The notes beneath the pieces were generated by a model. It made no database searches. It was not told where the DNA came from and saw only the letters and a program-made list of their open reading frames with translations. The position numbers and the translations under genes were made by a program. A stretch of 64,000 bases of DNA from the NCBI RefSeq assembly GCF_040567655.1, contig NZ_JBEXAC010000001.1:1426001-1490000 (forward strand), given 5' to 3'. Of this stretch, positions 1 to 7,360 are shown piece after piece (the first letter of the stretch is position 1; each line of letters opens with the position of its first letter). This DNA is from Chitinophaga sp. H8 (GTDB lineage Bacteria > Bacteroidota > Bacteroidia > Chitinophagales > Chitinophagaceae).

Positions 1-1791
1 GCCAAAACGTTTGCCGTAGAAGATACCGATGTTGATATTATCACTTCCTTCCGGTTTGAGGTCCAGGTTGGGAACGGTGAGGTAACCATTGCCAAACATT
101 TCTTCTGCTTCCTGTAACCGGTAAGAGTGCTCAAAGGAGGCTTTAACCCCCAGGTCGGGCAGTATTTTATACCTGGAAGCAATACCATATCCATAGTATT
201 CCAGGAAATCTTTTTTCCTTTCGTAGATAATGGAGCCATCAGTATCAAACTGTAATACCCTGCTTTGTTCGATACCTATGCCATAGAATTTGCCAAAGAA
301 GGTATTTACCAGGCGGTTATTAAAAAAGGTTTGCTGATAAGCCAGTCCGGCTACGTGTTTGCGCAGGAAGCTGGGATTGTTGTCTTTTGGCTGGATCAGC
401 TCATTATACGTTTTGTTTTGGAGGTTGTCGAAGGTATAATTCAGGTTAAAAGAATGATGATCGTTCAGGTCATAGCTCAGATTCAACCTTGCAAAGGTGC
501 GTGGGCGGATAATGTGGTTAATAGACCGCTGATTGCTCATTTCCGGTTTACTGGTAGGTTTGGAAGATCCATCCCAGCCAAATTGACGGAAAGTAGTATC
601 TGTTACATCTATCTTGTCTGCCGAGTAGGAAGCAAAGAAGTTGGCATGTAGGCCATTGGTAAAGAGGTTGTTTTTACGGTAGCGTACAGCCGCGCTGGCA
701 GCATCGCCCTTTCTGGTCACGGCACCATATACCATTTGCTGATCGATACCGGTTTGCAGGTCTTGCATATAACCACTATACGAAACGCTCGCAAAAAGCA
801 CATCTGCCCATTTTTTATTTACCACACCGGCTTCTACCTGGCCCATCATTGATTTATACTGATCATGGAATCTCCTGAGGTCTTTTTTCACATAGTCGTA
901 TTGTTTCTCATCCCATACTTCCACCCCACGCATCAGGTAGTTATTATCAGAGTAGTTATAGAAAGCGCTGGCTTTAACGATGAGAGAACCTGCGGAGTCG
1001 CCCCGTAATTGTCCTGACAAGGCCGCCCGGTGGGTATTAAAGGAACCGTAGCTATAGCTGGCATCCAGGTATTTTCCGATGTTTTGATTGGTTACCACAT
1101 TCACAATACCACCCAGCGCATCAGAGCCGAAGTCGACCGGTACTACACCCTTAAATACTTCCACCCGTTTGGCCAGGTTTACCGGGATGTTGTTAAGACT
1201 CATGGCACTACCCATTACATCCAGGGGAATGCCGTCAATAAAGTATTTTACAGACTTACCGGAAAGGCCGTTGATAGAAAAGTTGAAATCGGAACCTACG
1301 CCACCTTGTTCCCGTATGCGTACCCCGGTACTTCTGTTGAGGATCTGGTTAAGATCGGCTGTGGTATTGGCATATTGGCGGGTATCGATCGCATTTACAG
1401 TAAAAGCCTGTTCTTTCAATATCTGGGCAGTAGTTTTACCATACACCTGTACTTCCTGCAATCCAGCCACTGGCTCTTCCAGTTGGAAGTTGACGGTGAG
1501 GGATTGTCCGGCCTGCAAACTTATCTGCTGACTAAAAGATTGAAAGCCGATAGAAGATACTTCCACGGTATGTTTCCCCGCAGGTAATTGTTTGATGGTA
1601 TAATGCCCATTATTATCAGAAACAGCACCTGCTGAAGTGTTACTGATCCGGATAGTAGCACCGGGGATGGGATTGCCGGTGGCCGTAGCCCGAACGGTAC
1701 CGGAAAGTACTGCTGGATTGGATGTTTGGGCGTAAAGTGCTGTTGACAAAAGCACAAAAAATATCGTTTGCCAGATTTTCCTGAGTTGCAT
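1..1791 (-). CDS. TonB-dependent outer-membrane receptor (C-terminus cut by window edge)
   Basis: The reading frame is open from the start codon at 1791 to the left edge, giving about 597 residues; the C-terminal part of the barrel is missing. The protein begins MQLRKIWQTIFFVLLSTALYAQ, a clear signal peptide. A carboxypeptidase-regulatory-like beta-sandwich follows (about residues 25-105, with PIPGATIRI), then a TonB plug (NRSTGVRIREQGGVG, EVFKGVVPVDFGSDALGG) and barrel strands. There is no STN domain, so signalling to an anti-sigma factor is not expected. It should import a ligand across the outer membrane using TonB energy; siderophore, heme or cobalamin type cannot be told apart. The plug closely resembles that of the receptor at 16738-19125, so the two are paralogues. 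A TAATTTTG box at 1923-1930 could be its promoter. Confidence 0.9.
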   Translation of the reverse strand, partial: MQLRKIWQTIFFVLLSTALYAQTSNPAVLSGTVRATATGNPIPGATIRISNTSAGAVSDNNGHYTIKQLPAGKHTVEVSSIGFQSFSQQISLQAGQSLTVNFQLEEPVAGLQEVQVYGKTTAQILKEQAFTVNAIDTRQYANTTADLNQILNRSTGVRIREQGGVGSDFNFSINGLSGKSVKYFIDGIPLDVMGSAMSLNNIPVNLAKRVEVFKGVVPVDFGSDALGGIVNVVTNQNIGKYLDASYSYGSFNTHRAALSGQLRGDSAGSLIVKASAFYNYSDNNYLMRGVEVWDEKQYDYVKKDLRRFHDQYKSMMGQVEAGVVNKKWADVLFASVSYSGYMQDLQTGIDQQMVYGAVTRKGDAASAAVRYRKNNLFTNGLHANFFASYSADKIDVTDTTFRQFGWDGSSKPTSKPEMSNQRSINHIIRPRTFARLNLSYDLNDHHSFNLNYTFDNLQNKTYNELIQPKDNNPSFLRKHVAGLAYQQTFFNNRLVNTFFGKFYGIGIEQSRVLQFDTDGSIIYERKKDFLEYYGYGIASRYKILPDLGVKASFEHSYRLQEAEEMFGNGYLTVPNLDLKPEGSDNINIGIFYGKRFG

Positions 1792-1922
1792 CGTTGTTAG
1801 TTTCGCATGAAAGTGAAAGGGATCGTTTCCTATTCACCAGGTATAGCCGTAGCTGTCTTTTATAGTATCAATTGTTCACTTAGGCGGGATTTTCACTGGT
1901 TGATCATACCCTTTAAGCGTTG

Positions 1923-1930
1923 CAAAATTA
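1923..1930 (-). promoter_or_regulatory. Bacteroidota -7 box for the TonB receptor
   Basis: On the minus strand this reads TAATTTTG, a full match to the Bacteroidota -7 consensus TAnnTTTG. No convincing -33 TTG lies at the expected distance. It sits 132 bp upstream of the receptor start. Confidence 0.4.
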
Positions 1931-2058
1931 GACAGGTTCAATTTAACGGGGTGATATAAACGGGAATTTCATTTACGCAATCCGGAAAATTTTTAATGAA
2001 GCGTCTATTATTCAGGAAAAAATGTTATCAGGGAAAAGGAGCAGGAGCAGGAAGACAT

Positions 2059-2102
2059 CGCAAGAACCGGGTCATCCTAACACCCAGGGTATCTTACCTT
2101 TG
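2059..2102 (+). promoter_or_regulatory. Promoter and putative Ada operator of the AlkB-fusion gene
   Basis: A -7 box TACCTTTG lies at 2095-2102, directly before the start codon at 2117. Exactly 36 bp upstream of its first base begins CGCAAGAACCGGGT (2059-2072). The ada gene has CGCAAGGAACGGGT at the same distance from its own -7 box. Twelve of 14 bases are shared, so this is a good candidate operator for the Ada-like regulator. The predicted leader is very short, about 10 nt. Confidence 0.6.
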
Positions 2103-2116
2103 TATGTGGAGGTAGT

Positions 2117-3013
2117 ATGGTTATGATTCATCACATTACATTAGGTAATACCAGTGAGGAGCGGCGTAAGGCTTTGTTTCCGCTGATCAGAAGCGGAGTC
2201 ATTACATTAGGAGGCTATAAAAAGGCAGGTATTTATGGCTTGCTTTCCTGTGCTTCCGGCAGGCAGATGAAAGTAGCACACCGTATTTTTTTCAGTGATG
2301 AGCAGGAAGCTGTACGGGCAGGTTACCGTCCTTGCGGGCATTGCCTGCCCAGGCAGCATAAATTGTGGAAGGCGGGCCTGCCGTGGATGGAGGAGGGATG
2401 TGGAACATTTAAAATCAGTAACATGCAAGAACCCGTTAATTTATTGCCCGCAGATGGGGAAGTGTATTTTTATCCGGCATTTTTCTCTGCCGGAGAGCAG
2501 GACATCTTATTTGAAACGTTGGTCACTTCTATAGCGTGGAAACAGGAGCCGGTGTGGATCATGGGCCGTGAAATTATGCAACCCAGGCTCACCGCATGGT
2601 ATGGTGATCGTGGGAAATCCTATAGCTATACCGGCATTACCATGCATCCGCAGGAATGGACACCGGCTTTGCTGGAGATCAAAGCAAGGGTAACGGCTGT
2701 GACCGGGCATACTTTTAACAGTGCTTTGCTGAACTTTTACCGGGATGGCAATGATAGTATGGGCTGGCACCAAGACAATGAAAAAGAGTTAGGAGCAAAT
2801 CCGGTGATAGCTTCCCTGAGTTTAGGTGTGGAGCGGAACTTTCTCTTAAAACATGCAAAGGATAAAAACCTGCGGGAAAAAATCCTGCTCACCCCGGGCA
2901 GCCTGTTGTTGATGAAAGGAACTACCCAGCATCACTGGTACCATAGTATTCCTAAAACTACCAAAGTGACTACAGGAAGAATTAATATTACCTTCAGGAC
3001 TATTGTGGGGTAA
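2117..3013 (+). CDS. Ada-type zinc domain fused to AlkB-like DNA dioxygenase
   Basis: 298 residues in two parts. Residues 1-90 match the stand-alone Ada metal-binding domain found in Bacteroidota; cysteines C45, C73 and C76 (RPCGHC) are present. The cysteine equivalent to E. coli Ada Cys38, which accepts methyl groups from phosphotriesters, appears to be absent. Residues 105-298 are an AlkB-family 2OG-Fe(II) dioxygenase: PRLTAWYGD (156-164), WHQDNE with iron ligands H218 and D220, distal H276 (HHWYHSIPK) and 2OG-binding arginines in GRINITFR (288-294). AlkB enzymes oxidatively remove 1-methyladenine and 3-methylcytosine lesions. The frame is continuous, so this looks like a real fusion; an internal start at M103 could also give AlkB alone. 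The next gene is an Ada-like methyltransferase lacking the zinc domain. Confidence 0.9.
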   Translation: MVMIHHITLGNTSEERRKALFPLIRSGVITLGGYKKAGIYGLLSCASGRQMKVAHRIFFSDEQEAVRAGYRPCGHCLPRQHKLWKAGLPWMEEGCGTFKISNMQEPVNLLPADGEVYFYPAFFSAGEQDILFETLVTSIAWKQEPVWIMGREIMQPRLTAWYGDRGKSYSYTGITMHPQEWTPALLEIKARVTAVTGHTFNSALLNFYRDGNDSMGWHQDNEKELGANPVIASLSLGVERNFLLKHAKDKNLREKILLTPGSLLLMKGTTQHHWYHSIPKTTKVTTGRINITFRTIVG

Positions 3014-3023
3014 TACTCAATAG

Positions 3024-3067
3024 CGCAAGGAACGGGTTTTTCTCCCATAGGCAGCGCCGTAATTTTG
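3024..3067 (+). promoter_or_regulatory. Promoter and putative Ada operator of the ada gene
   Basis: The -7 box TAATTTTG (3060-3067) precedes the start at 3088. CGCAAGGAACGGGT (3024-3037) begins 36 bp upstream of the box, the same arrangement as in front of the AlkB fusion. The overlapping ATAGCGCA (3020-3027) differs from the E. coli Ada box AAAGCGCA at one base. This is consistent with autoregulation. Confidence 0.6.
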
Positions 3068-3087
3068 CTTTATAAAACATCATTATC

Positions 3088-3939
3088 ATGGAAACGCAAC
3101 AAGAAATAGATTACAAGAGAATCGCTGCGTCGATTGAGTTTTTTAAGCAGCATTTTAAAGACCAGCCCAGCCTGGAAGAGGCCGCCGCACATGTGCATTT
3201 AAGTCCTTTTCATTTTCAGCGGATGTTCCGGGATTGGGCAGGCGTAACACCTAAACAGTTCCTGCAATATCTGAGTGTAGAACATGCCAAGGAGATCCTG
3301 AAAAATACAGGTGCCACACTTTTTGATACCGCTTATGAAACAGGATTGTCCGGTACAAGCCGGCTGCATGACCTGTTTATTAAGGTAGAAGGTATGACAC
3401 CGGGTGAGTATAAAAACGGCGGAGAATTACTGGACATCAATTACAGTTTTGCAGAGAGCCCTTTTGGTAATATCATCGTAGCTTCTACCAGAAAAGGTAT
3501 TTGTCATATGGCTTTTGCAGATGAAGGAAGAGAAGCCGCCTTTACACAGCTGGTATCCCTTTTTCCAAATGCGAAGTATACACAGGTAGTCGATAGTATC
3601 CAGCAAAATGCCCTGTTCATTTTTGGGCAGGACTGGAGTAAGCTGGCTACTATTAAACTACACCTGAAAGGCACTGCTTTCCAGATCAAGGTATGGGAAA
3701 CCCTGTTGCAAGTGCCGGTAGGCGGCTTAACCACCTATTCCCGTCTGGCAGAAAGATCAGGCAATACCGGAGCATCCAGGGCGGTAGGTACCGCAGTGGG
3801 CAATAATCCGGTAGCCCTGCTGATCCCTTGTCACCGGGTGATTAAAGCCACCGGCGAAATCGGGGAATACCATTGGGGCAGCACCCGCAAAAATGCCATC
3901 ATTGGCTGGGAGGCTTCCCGTGTACAAACTCACCATTAA
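3088..3939 (+). CDS. ada: Ada-like AraC regulator / methylated-DNA-cysteine methyltransferase
   Basis: 283 residues. Residues 10-107 form an AraC-type double helix-turn-helix (LSPFHFQRMFRDWAG, then TPGEYK). Residues 115-275 form the O6-alkylguanine-DNA alkyltransferase, with the acceptor motif PCHRV and acceptor cysteine C248. It should remove alkyl groups from O6 of guanine and control repair genes. The N-terminal zinc/phosphotriester domain of E. coli Ada is missing, as is common for Bacteroidota members of this family; a related zinc domain is fused to AlkB just upstream. How alkylation would switch this protein on is therefore unclear. It has its own promoter in the 74-bp gap and is followed 18 bp later by another oxygenase gene, probably on the same transcript. 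Confidence 0.93.
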   Translation: METQQEIDYKRIAASIEFFKQHFKDQPSLEEAAAHVHLSPFHFQRMFRDWAGVTPKQFLQYLSVEHAKEILKNTGATLFDTAYETGLSGTSRLHDLFIKVEGMTPGEYKNGGELLDINYSFAESPFGNIIVASTRKGICHMAFADEGREAAFTQLVSLFPNAKYTQVVDSIQQNALFIFGQDWSKLATIKLHLKGTAFQIKVWETLLQVPVGGLTTYSRLAERSGNTGASRAVGTAVGNNPVALLIPCHRVIKATGEIGEYHWGSTRKNAIIGWEASRVQTHH

Positions 3940-3957
3940 ACATTTAATCCACAAAAG

Positions 3958-4671
3958 ATGAGAGATATAAAAGCACAGCTTGCCAGCATTGACTGGGAAG
4001 CAGCCAGGACTGTATTGCATGACAACGGCTTTGTAACGGTAAAGAACGTACTGGATAAGGCTACCTGCGAGGCATTGATAGCAGCTTATAAGGCAGATAA
4101 TACTTATCGTAAAACCATCACGATGGAGCGTTACCGGTTTGGGTTGGGAGAGTATAAGTATTTCCGGTATCCGCTGCCACAACTGATCACGGATATACGG
4201 GAAACGATATACGAACAGATCGCGCCGGTGGCTAATGCCTGGATGAAGGAGTTAAACATTGATCAGCAATTTCCTGCTAGCCATGCAGCGATGCTGGAAC
4301 AGTGCCGGAGCAACCAGCAGGTACACCCCACCGTGCTGATCCTGAAATATGGGAAAGGCGGTTTTAATACCTTACATCAGGATCTGTACGGAGAGGTGTT
4401 TTTTCCTATGCAAATGGTTTTTATGCTGGATCAGGAAGGCGTGGACTATACCGGTGGTGAGTTTGTAATTACGGAACAAATCCCGCGGGCACAATCCAAA
4501 GCCAATGTGTTGAAACCCGGTATGGGCGACCTGCTCCTGTTTACCACCAATTTCCGGCCGGTGAAGGGTAGCAGGGGGTATTACCGGGTAAGTATGAAAC
4601 ATGGCGTAAGCCCGTTACACAGTGGCCATCGCCATAGTTTAGGCATCATTTTTCATGATGCTAAAACGTGA
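3958..4671 (+). CDS. 2OG-Fe(II) oxygenase of the DNA-repair-associated type (PF09859-like)
   Basis: 237 residues. The double-stranded beta-helix fold is marked by LHQDLYG (H140, D142), the distal ligand H215 (SMKHGVSPLHSG) and arginine R225 in HRHSLGIIFHDA. This matches the oxygenase family that sits beside ada in many bacteria and is thought to act on alkylated DNA. It starts 18 bp after ada with no obvious promoter, so it is probably co-transcribed. With the AlkB fusion, this makes two oxidative demethylases in one module. It converges with the OmpA gene, leaving a 5-bp gap. The substrate is inferred from context. Confidence 0.85.
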   Translation: MRDIKAQLASIDWEAARTVLHDNGFVTVKNVLDKATCEALIAAYKADNTYRKTITMERYRFGLGEYKYFRYPLPQLITDIRETIYEQIAPVANAWMKELNIDQQFPASHAAMLEQCRSNQQVHPTVLILKYGKGGFNTLHQDLYGEVFFPMQMVFMLDQEGVDYTGGEFVITEQIPRAQSKANVLKPGMGDLLLFTTNFRPVKGSRGYYRVSMKHGVSPLHSGHRHSLGIIFHDAKT

Positions 4672-4676
4672 GCAGG

Positions 4677-5207
4677 TTAGTTTTTCATGTCGTATAAGAT
4701 CACGAACTCCACTCTTCTGTTTTTGGCTTTACCAGCTTCGGTATTGTTAGGTCCCAGCGGATTACGATCTGCCAGTCCCCAGGTAAACATCCGGTCGTTG
4801 CTCACTTTATTCTCGTTCAGCAATTGTTTGGCACTCATCGCACGTTTTTCAGACAGTTGCCGGTTATAGTCGGCAGCGCCGGTATTATCTGTATGGCCGG
4901 TGATCAGGATCTTGGTTTTATTGTACCTGTTGAGTACATCTGCAAACTGCGTGAACATAGGCTTTACCCGTTCGTTCAGCTGGTCGGAGGAAGAGGCAAA
5001 AAGTACATTGTTGGGGAAAATAACTTTTACACTGTCCTTAATGATGCTCACTTCCGCTTCATTCAATACATCTTTCAGTTCCTGGTACTGTTTGTTCATA
5101 TACGTTTGATGGCTGGTGCTCTTTTTAGAGGCGGCACACGATGTCATTAAAGCGATGCCCAGCATAGCGTAAATACAGTACTTCGATATCAAAAGCGTTC
5201 TTCTCAT
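4677..5207 (-). CDS. OmpA-family peptidoglycan-binding lipoprotein
   Basis: 176 residues. The lipoprotein signal ends at LMTSC (C24). The C-terminal OmpA domain (about 65-172) carries ITGHTDNTGAADYNRQLSEK and NRRVEF, the usual peptidoglycan (diaminopimelate) contacts. It should anchor the outer membrane to the wall from the periplasm. It is monocistronic, tail to tail with the repair module, and has a near-canonical Bacteroidota promoter just upstream. Confidence 0.92.
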   Translation of the reverse strand: MRRTLLISKYCIYAMLGIALMTSCAASKKSTSHQTYMNKQYQELKDVLNEAEVSIIKDSVKVIFPNNVLFASSSDQLNERVKPMFTQFADVLNRYNKTKILITGHTDNTGAADYNRQLSEKRAMSAKQLLNENKVSNDRMFTWGLADRNPLGPNNTEAGKAKNRRVEFVILYDMKN

Positions 5208-5226
5208 GTCTGATGAAATTAAGCCG

Positions 5227-5253
5227 CAAAGATATCTAAAATTGAGGTTTCAA
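5227..5253 (-). promoter_or_regulatory. Promoter of the OmpA lipoprotein gene
   Basis: On the minus strand TTG (5253-5251) is followed after 16 bp by TATCTTTG (5234-5227), matching the -33/-7 pattern. The start codon lies 20 bp downstream. Confidence 0.55.
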
Positions 5254-5329
5254 CATTTATGTAGTGATTAAGTATAATATTTTAAAAGTAGTTTATGCGT
5301 CAGGGTAGTGGCTGATCTTGATAAGATGA

Positions 5330-5896
5330 CTATGCTTTTTCGTAGTGCAGGCATATCACCCCGGAAGGGAAAGCATGACTTTTGGTGAGCTGTAGTTTTA
5401 CCCGGTCTTTCCCGTCTTTAAACATCGGTATCCCCTGGCCCAGGAGAATAGGATTTACGAACAGCCACAGCTCATCCACTAAATTTTCCCGCATCAGCGC
5501 ATGTACGGCAGACGGGCTGCCAAAGACCAGGATATCTTTACCCGGCTGTTGCTTTAAGGCATTGATTTTTGTGGCAAGATCATCGCTGATGATGGTGGTT
5601 TTACTTTTCTGTTGCCCCGCCATGGTTCTGGACAGCACTACCTTTTCCACCTGGTTGTACCAGCTGGAATGTTCAATATCGTGTTTGGAGGCATTAGGCT
5701 GGTCACCGGCAGTGGGCCAATAACCGTCCATCATCTGGTAAGTAACCCGGCCATATAAGGCGGTATCTGCTGCTTCCGTCCGTTCCCGGGCATATTCAAA
5801 AATACCATCATCTACATGGATCCAGTCCATTTCTCCACCTGGTCCGGCTGTAAAGCCGTCGAGGGAAGTATGCATAAATACTACGAGTTTTCTCAT
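5330..5896 (-). CDS. RibD C-terminal/dihydrofolate-reductase-like protein
   Basis: 188 residues, the usual length for the small stand-alone RibD_C family. The start MRKLVVFMHTSLDGF, the LYGRVTYQMM segment, and DILVFGSPSAVHALM followed by LVDELWLFVNPILLGQG are typical of this NADPH-binding fold. It is a predicted cytoplasmic reductase of unknown substrate; resistance to antifolates or a role in flavin synthesis cannot be assumed. It stands alone between the OmpA gene and a repeat-bearing intergenic region. Confidence 0.85.
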   Translation of the reverse strand: MRKLVVFMHTSLDGFTAGPGGEMDWIHVDDGIFEYARERTEAADTALYGRVTYQMMDGYWPTAGDQPNASKHDIEHSSWYNQVEKVVLSRTMAGQQKSKTTIISDDLATKINALKQQPGKDILVFGSPSAVHALMRENLVDELWLFVNPILLGQGIPMFKDGKDRVKLQLTKSHAFPSGVICLHYEKA

Positions 5897-5908
5897 GGGG
5901 GGGATTTT

Positions 5909-5925
5909 TAGCTGTTAGCCTTTAG
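5909..5925 (+). repeat. Left arm of 17-bp inverted repeat
   Basis: TAGCTGTTAGCCTTTAG is the exact reverse complement of 6233-6249. It is followed by a second TAGTTAGCTGTTAGC unit, so the arm is internally repetitive. Confidence 0.7.
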
Positions 5926-6232
5926 TAGTTAGCTGTTAGCTGAATGCAGCGTATGAGTTTAAGATAATTAGCTTTATCATGACCAGGTTCCTGTGTAGTA
6001 ATTTTGCCTCACAGGATGTCCTGTTTAACATAATGTGGACAGTGCCCTTTTCAGCCCTTATCCTGCCCTTTGCCTGGGAGTATCCATACCTTTAGAACGC
6101 TTTTACTATAGCTCAACCATGCTTTAATCGTACTTTAAGGTAGGCTTATCCATACAATTACCCTGAGCTAACGGCTCTCTTTAGAACGCTTTTGCCTCCT
6201 GGAAACTAAAAATACAACATAATGGCTAAAAG

Positions 6233-6249
6233 CTAAAGGCTAACAGCTA
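6233..6249 (-). repeat. Right arm of 17-bp inverted repeat
   Basis: CTAAAGGCTAACAGCTA is the exact reverse complement of 5909-5925. Neighbouring bases (GGCTAAAAG, AATAGC) extend the repetitive character. Confidence 0.7.
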
Positions 6250-6383
6250 ATAGCTTAAAGATTCCGCGTATTTAAGTTTTTCCTCAGCTAATATTCCTCC
6301 AGCAGCTACGCTTATTAATTCTCCCCATGTCTTTTGGGTTTTTGGAATAAGTTTACGATAGCTATTAAAAAATACCGCTATCT

Positions 6384-6824
6384 ATGTTCAAACCATCCGT
6401 TGCCCAAAGCGAAAAATATACGGTAATCATGCATCAGCTGCTTGATAAGTCCGTTACCAACCCCTTAGATTACCAGTTTATCCATGTGTACAACTTTGTG
6501 ACCAAACATTACATCATTTTCAAAAGAAGCATTACCACCAATTACATCCTGGCCTATACGGAATCGATGAACCAGTTTGCGCTGTTACATATAGCCGACC
6601 GGCAGGAAAATGATCATTTTACGGTAGAGGAGAAGGTGATCTTTTCCAGGAACGACATTGTTTCCTTTAAAAAGAATCTGTTTGGCAAGCATGTATTGAA
6701 GCTGAATGACGGGAGTGAGTACCGGTTTTATGTACAGCCATATATTCCTGCCGTACCCGGTACCTTTACTTTACCTGTGTTGCAGGAAGAAAAAGTAGGC
6801 TTTTTTTTGCAAGCAATTAAATAA
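6384..6824 (+). CDS. Unknown protein, 146 residues
   Basis: No family recognised. The sequence is soluble and lacks a signal peptide or membrane segment. The middle and C-terminal parts look like alternating beta strands (HYIIFKRSITTNYIL, ISFKKNLFGKHVLKLNDGS-type spacing), which could be a small PH-like or beta-barrel fold, but this is only an impression. It is followed 34 bp later by another unknown gene in the same direction, so the two may share a transcript. Codon use looks like that of the neighbours, which supports a real gene. Confidence 0.6.
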   Translation: MFKPSVAQSEKYTVIMHQLLDKSVTNPLDYQFIHVYNFVTKHYIIFKRSITTNYILAYTESMNQFALLHIADRQENDHFTVEEKVIFSRNDIVSFKKNLFGKHVLKLNDGSEYRFYVQPYIPAVPGTFTLPVLQEEKVGFFLQAIK

Positions 6825-6858
6825 CTTGAAGGAACATTTATTTAAATAACCACATTCT

Positions 6859-7284
6859 ATGCAGCAGAAAATCATACAATCCGGTTCCGTAGCCCCCGGA
6901 GAGTACAAAGACCTTTATTCTTTCCTGATGGAGGAGTTAAAACTGTTCAAAAGGAAGCTGTTAATCATGTTGAAGCATGTTGAAACAGGTGAATCACAGC
7001 AGTATTATACCCGGTATTTTGAACGGCAACACCAGCCGGAGCTGATCCGTTTGTTTGACGCCAATGATTTTGAAGGTATCTTGTCCCTGCCGGTAGGAGA
7101 AGAGGGCAAATGTGCCACCCAGCTGGAAGCCCGCTATGTAAAGTCCGGTAAGCTGGTAGGTTTGCAGGTGATTGAAGCTCGCCCACATGAAGGGGGCCGC
7201 TATGTAGGACTGACCCCTGCCAAAGTCTTTCTTGATGAGGAAGGCACGAAAATCGTGAATGTGGTGGAGCGTCTGCGCCAATAG
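6859..7284 (+). CDS. Unknown protein, 141 residues
   Basis: No family recognised. The N-terminal half is charged and probably helical (YSFLMEELKLFKRKLLIML); the C-terminal half looks mixed alpha/beta (CATQLEARYVKSGKLVGLQVIEA, then GLTPAKVFLDEEG). There is no signal peptide or transmembrane helix, so it is probably cytoplasmic. It follows the 146-residue gene at short distance and converges with leuB across a strong shared hairpin. Confidence 0.6.
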   Translation: MQQKIIQSGSVAPGEYKDLYSFLMEELKLFKRKLLIMLKHVETGESQQYYTRYFERQHQPELIRLFDANDFEGILSLPVGEEGKCATQLEARYVKSGKLVGLQVIEARPHEGGRYVGLTPAKVFLDEEGTKIVNVVERLRQ

Positions 7285-7307
7285 GTAAGGTCATCCTTAA
7301 AATAAAA

Positions 7308-7340
7308 AGTACAGGTAACGGTGTTACGGTTACCTGTACT
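7308..7340 (-). terminator. Rho-independent terminator of the leu operon
   Basis: A perfect 12-bp inverted repeat (AGTACAGGTAAC at 7308-7319 and its complement at 7329-7340) has a 9-nt loop. On the minus strand it is followed by TTTTTATTTT. It lies 20 bp after leuB and may also stop transcripts coming from the plus-strand genes. Confidence 0.85.
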
Positions 7341-7360
7341 CCAGTATGTTTATCTTATTA

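Larger units (their letters stand above)
1792..2116. other. Divergent intergenic region
   Basis: This gap lies between the leftward TonB receptor and the rightward alkylation-repair genes. It holds a minus-strand -7 box (TAATTTTG read on the minus strand, 1923-1930), which would give the receptor a leader of about 125 nt. It also holds the plus-strand repair promoter and its upstream element (2059-2102). I looked for a cobalamin riboswitch in the receptor leader and found no B12 box. No gene is visible. Confidence 0.5.
5897..6383. other. Long intergenic region with inverted and direct repeats
   Basis: No credible gene is seen. A 17-bp perfect inverted repeat (5909-5925 and 6233-6249) brackets about 310 bp, and each arm sits in a patch of GCTAA/TTAGC-type short repeats. 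Inside, TTTAGAACGCTTTT occurs twice (6091-6104, 6180-6193), and TATCCATAC occurs twice (6081-6089, 6147-6155). It may be a small non-autonomous element or a low-complexity repeat that has spread. A weak -7 box (TAAGTTTA) precedes the next gene. Confidence 0.5.

Noticed and set aside
1792..1922. Possible cobalamin riboswitch in the TonB receptor leader
   Set aside because: The leader is only about 125 nt and no B12 box or conserved core could be found.
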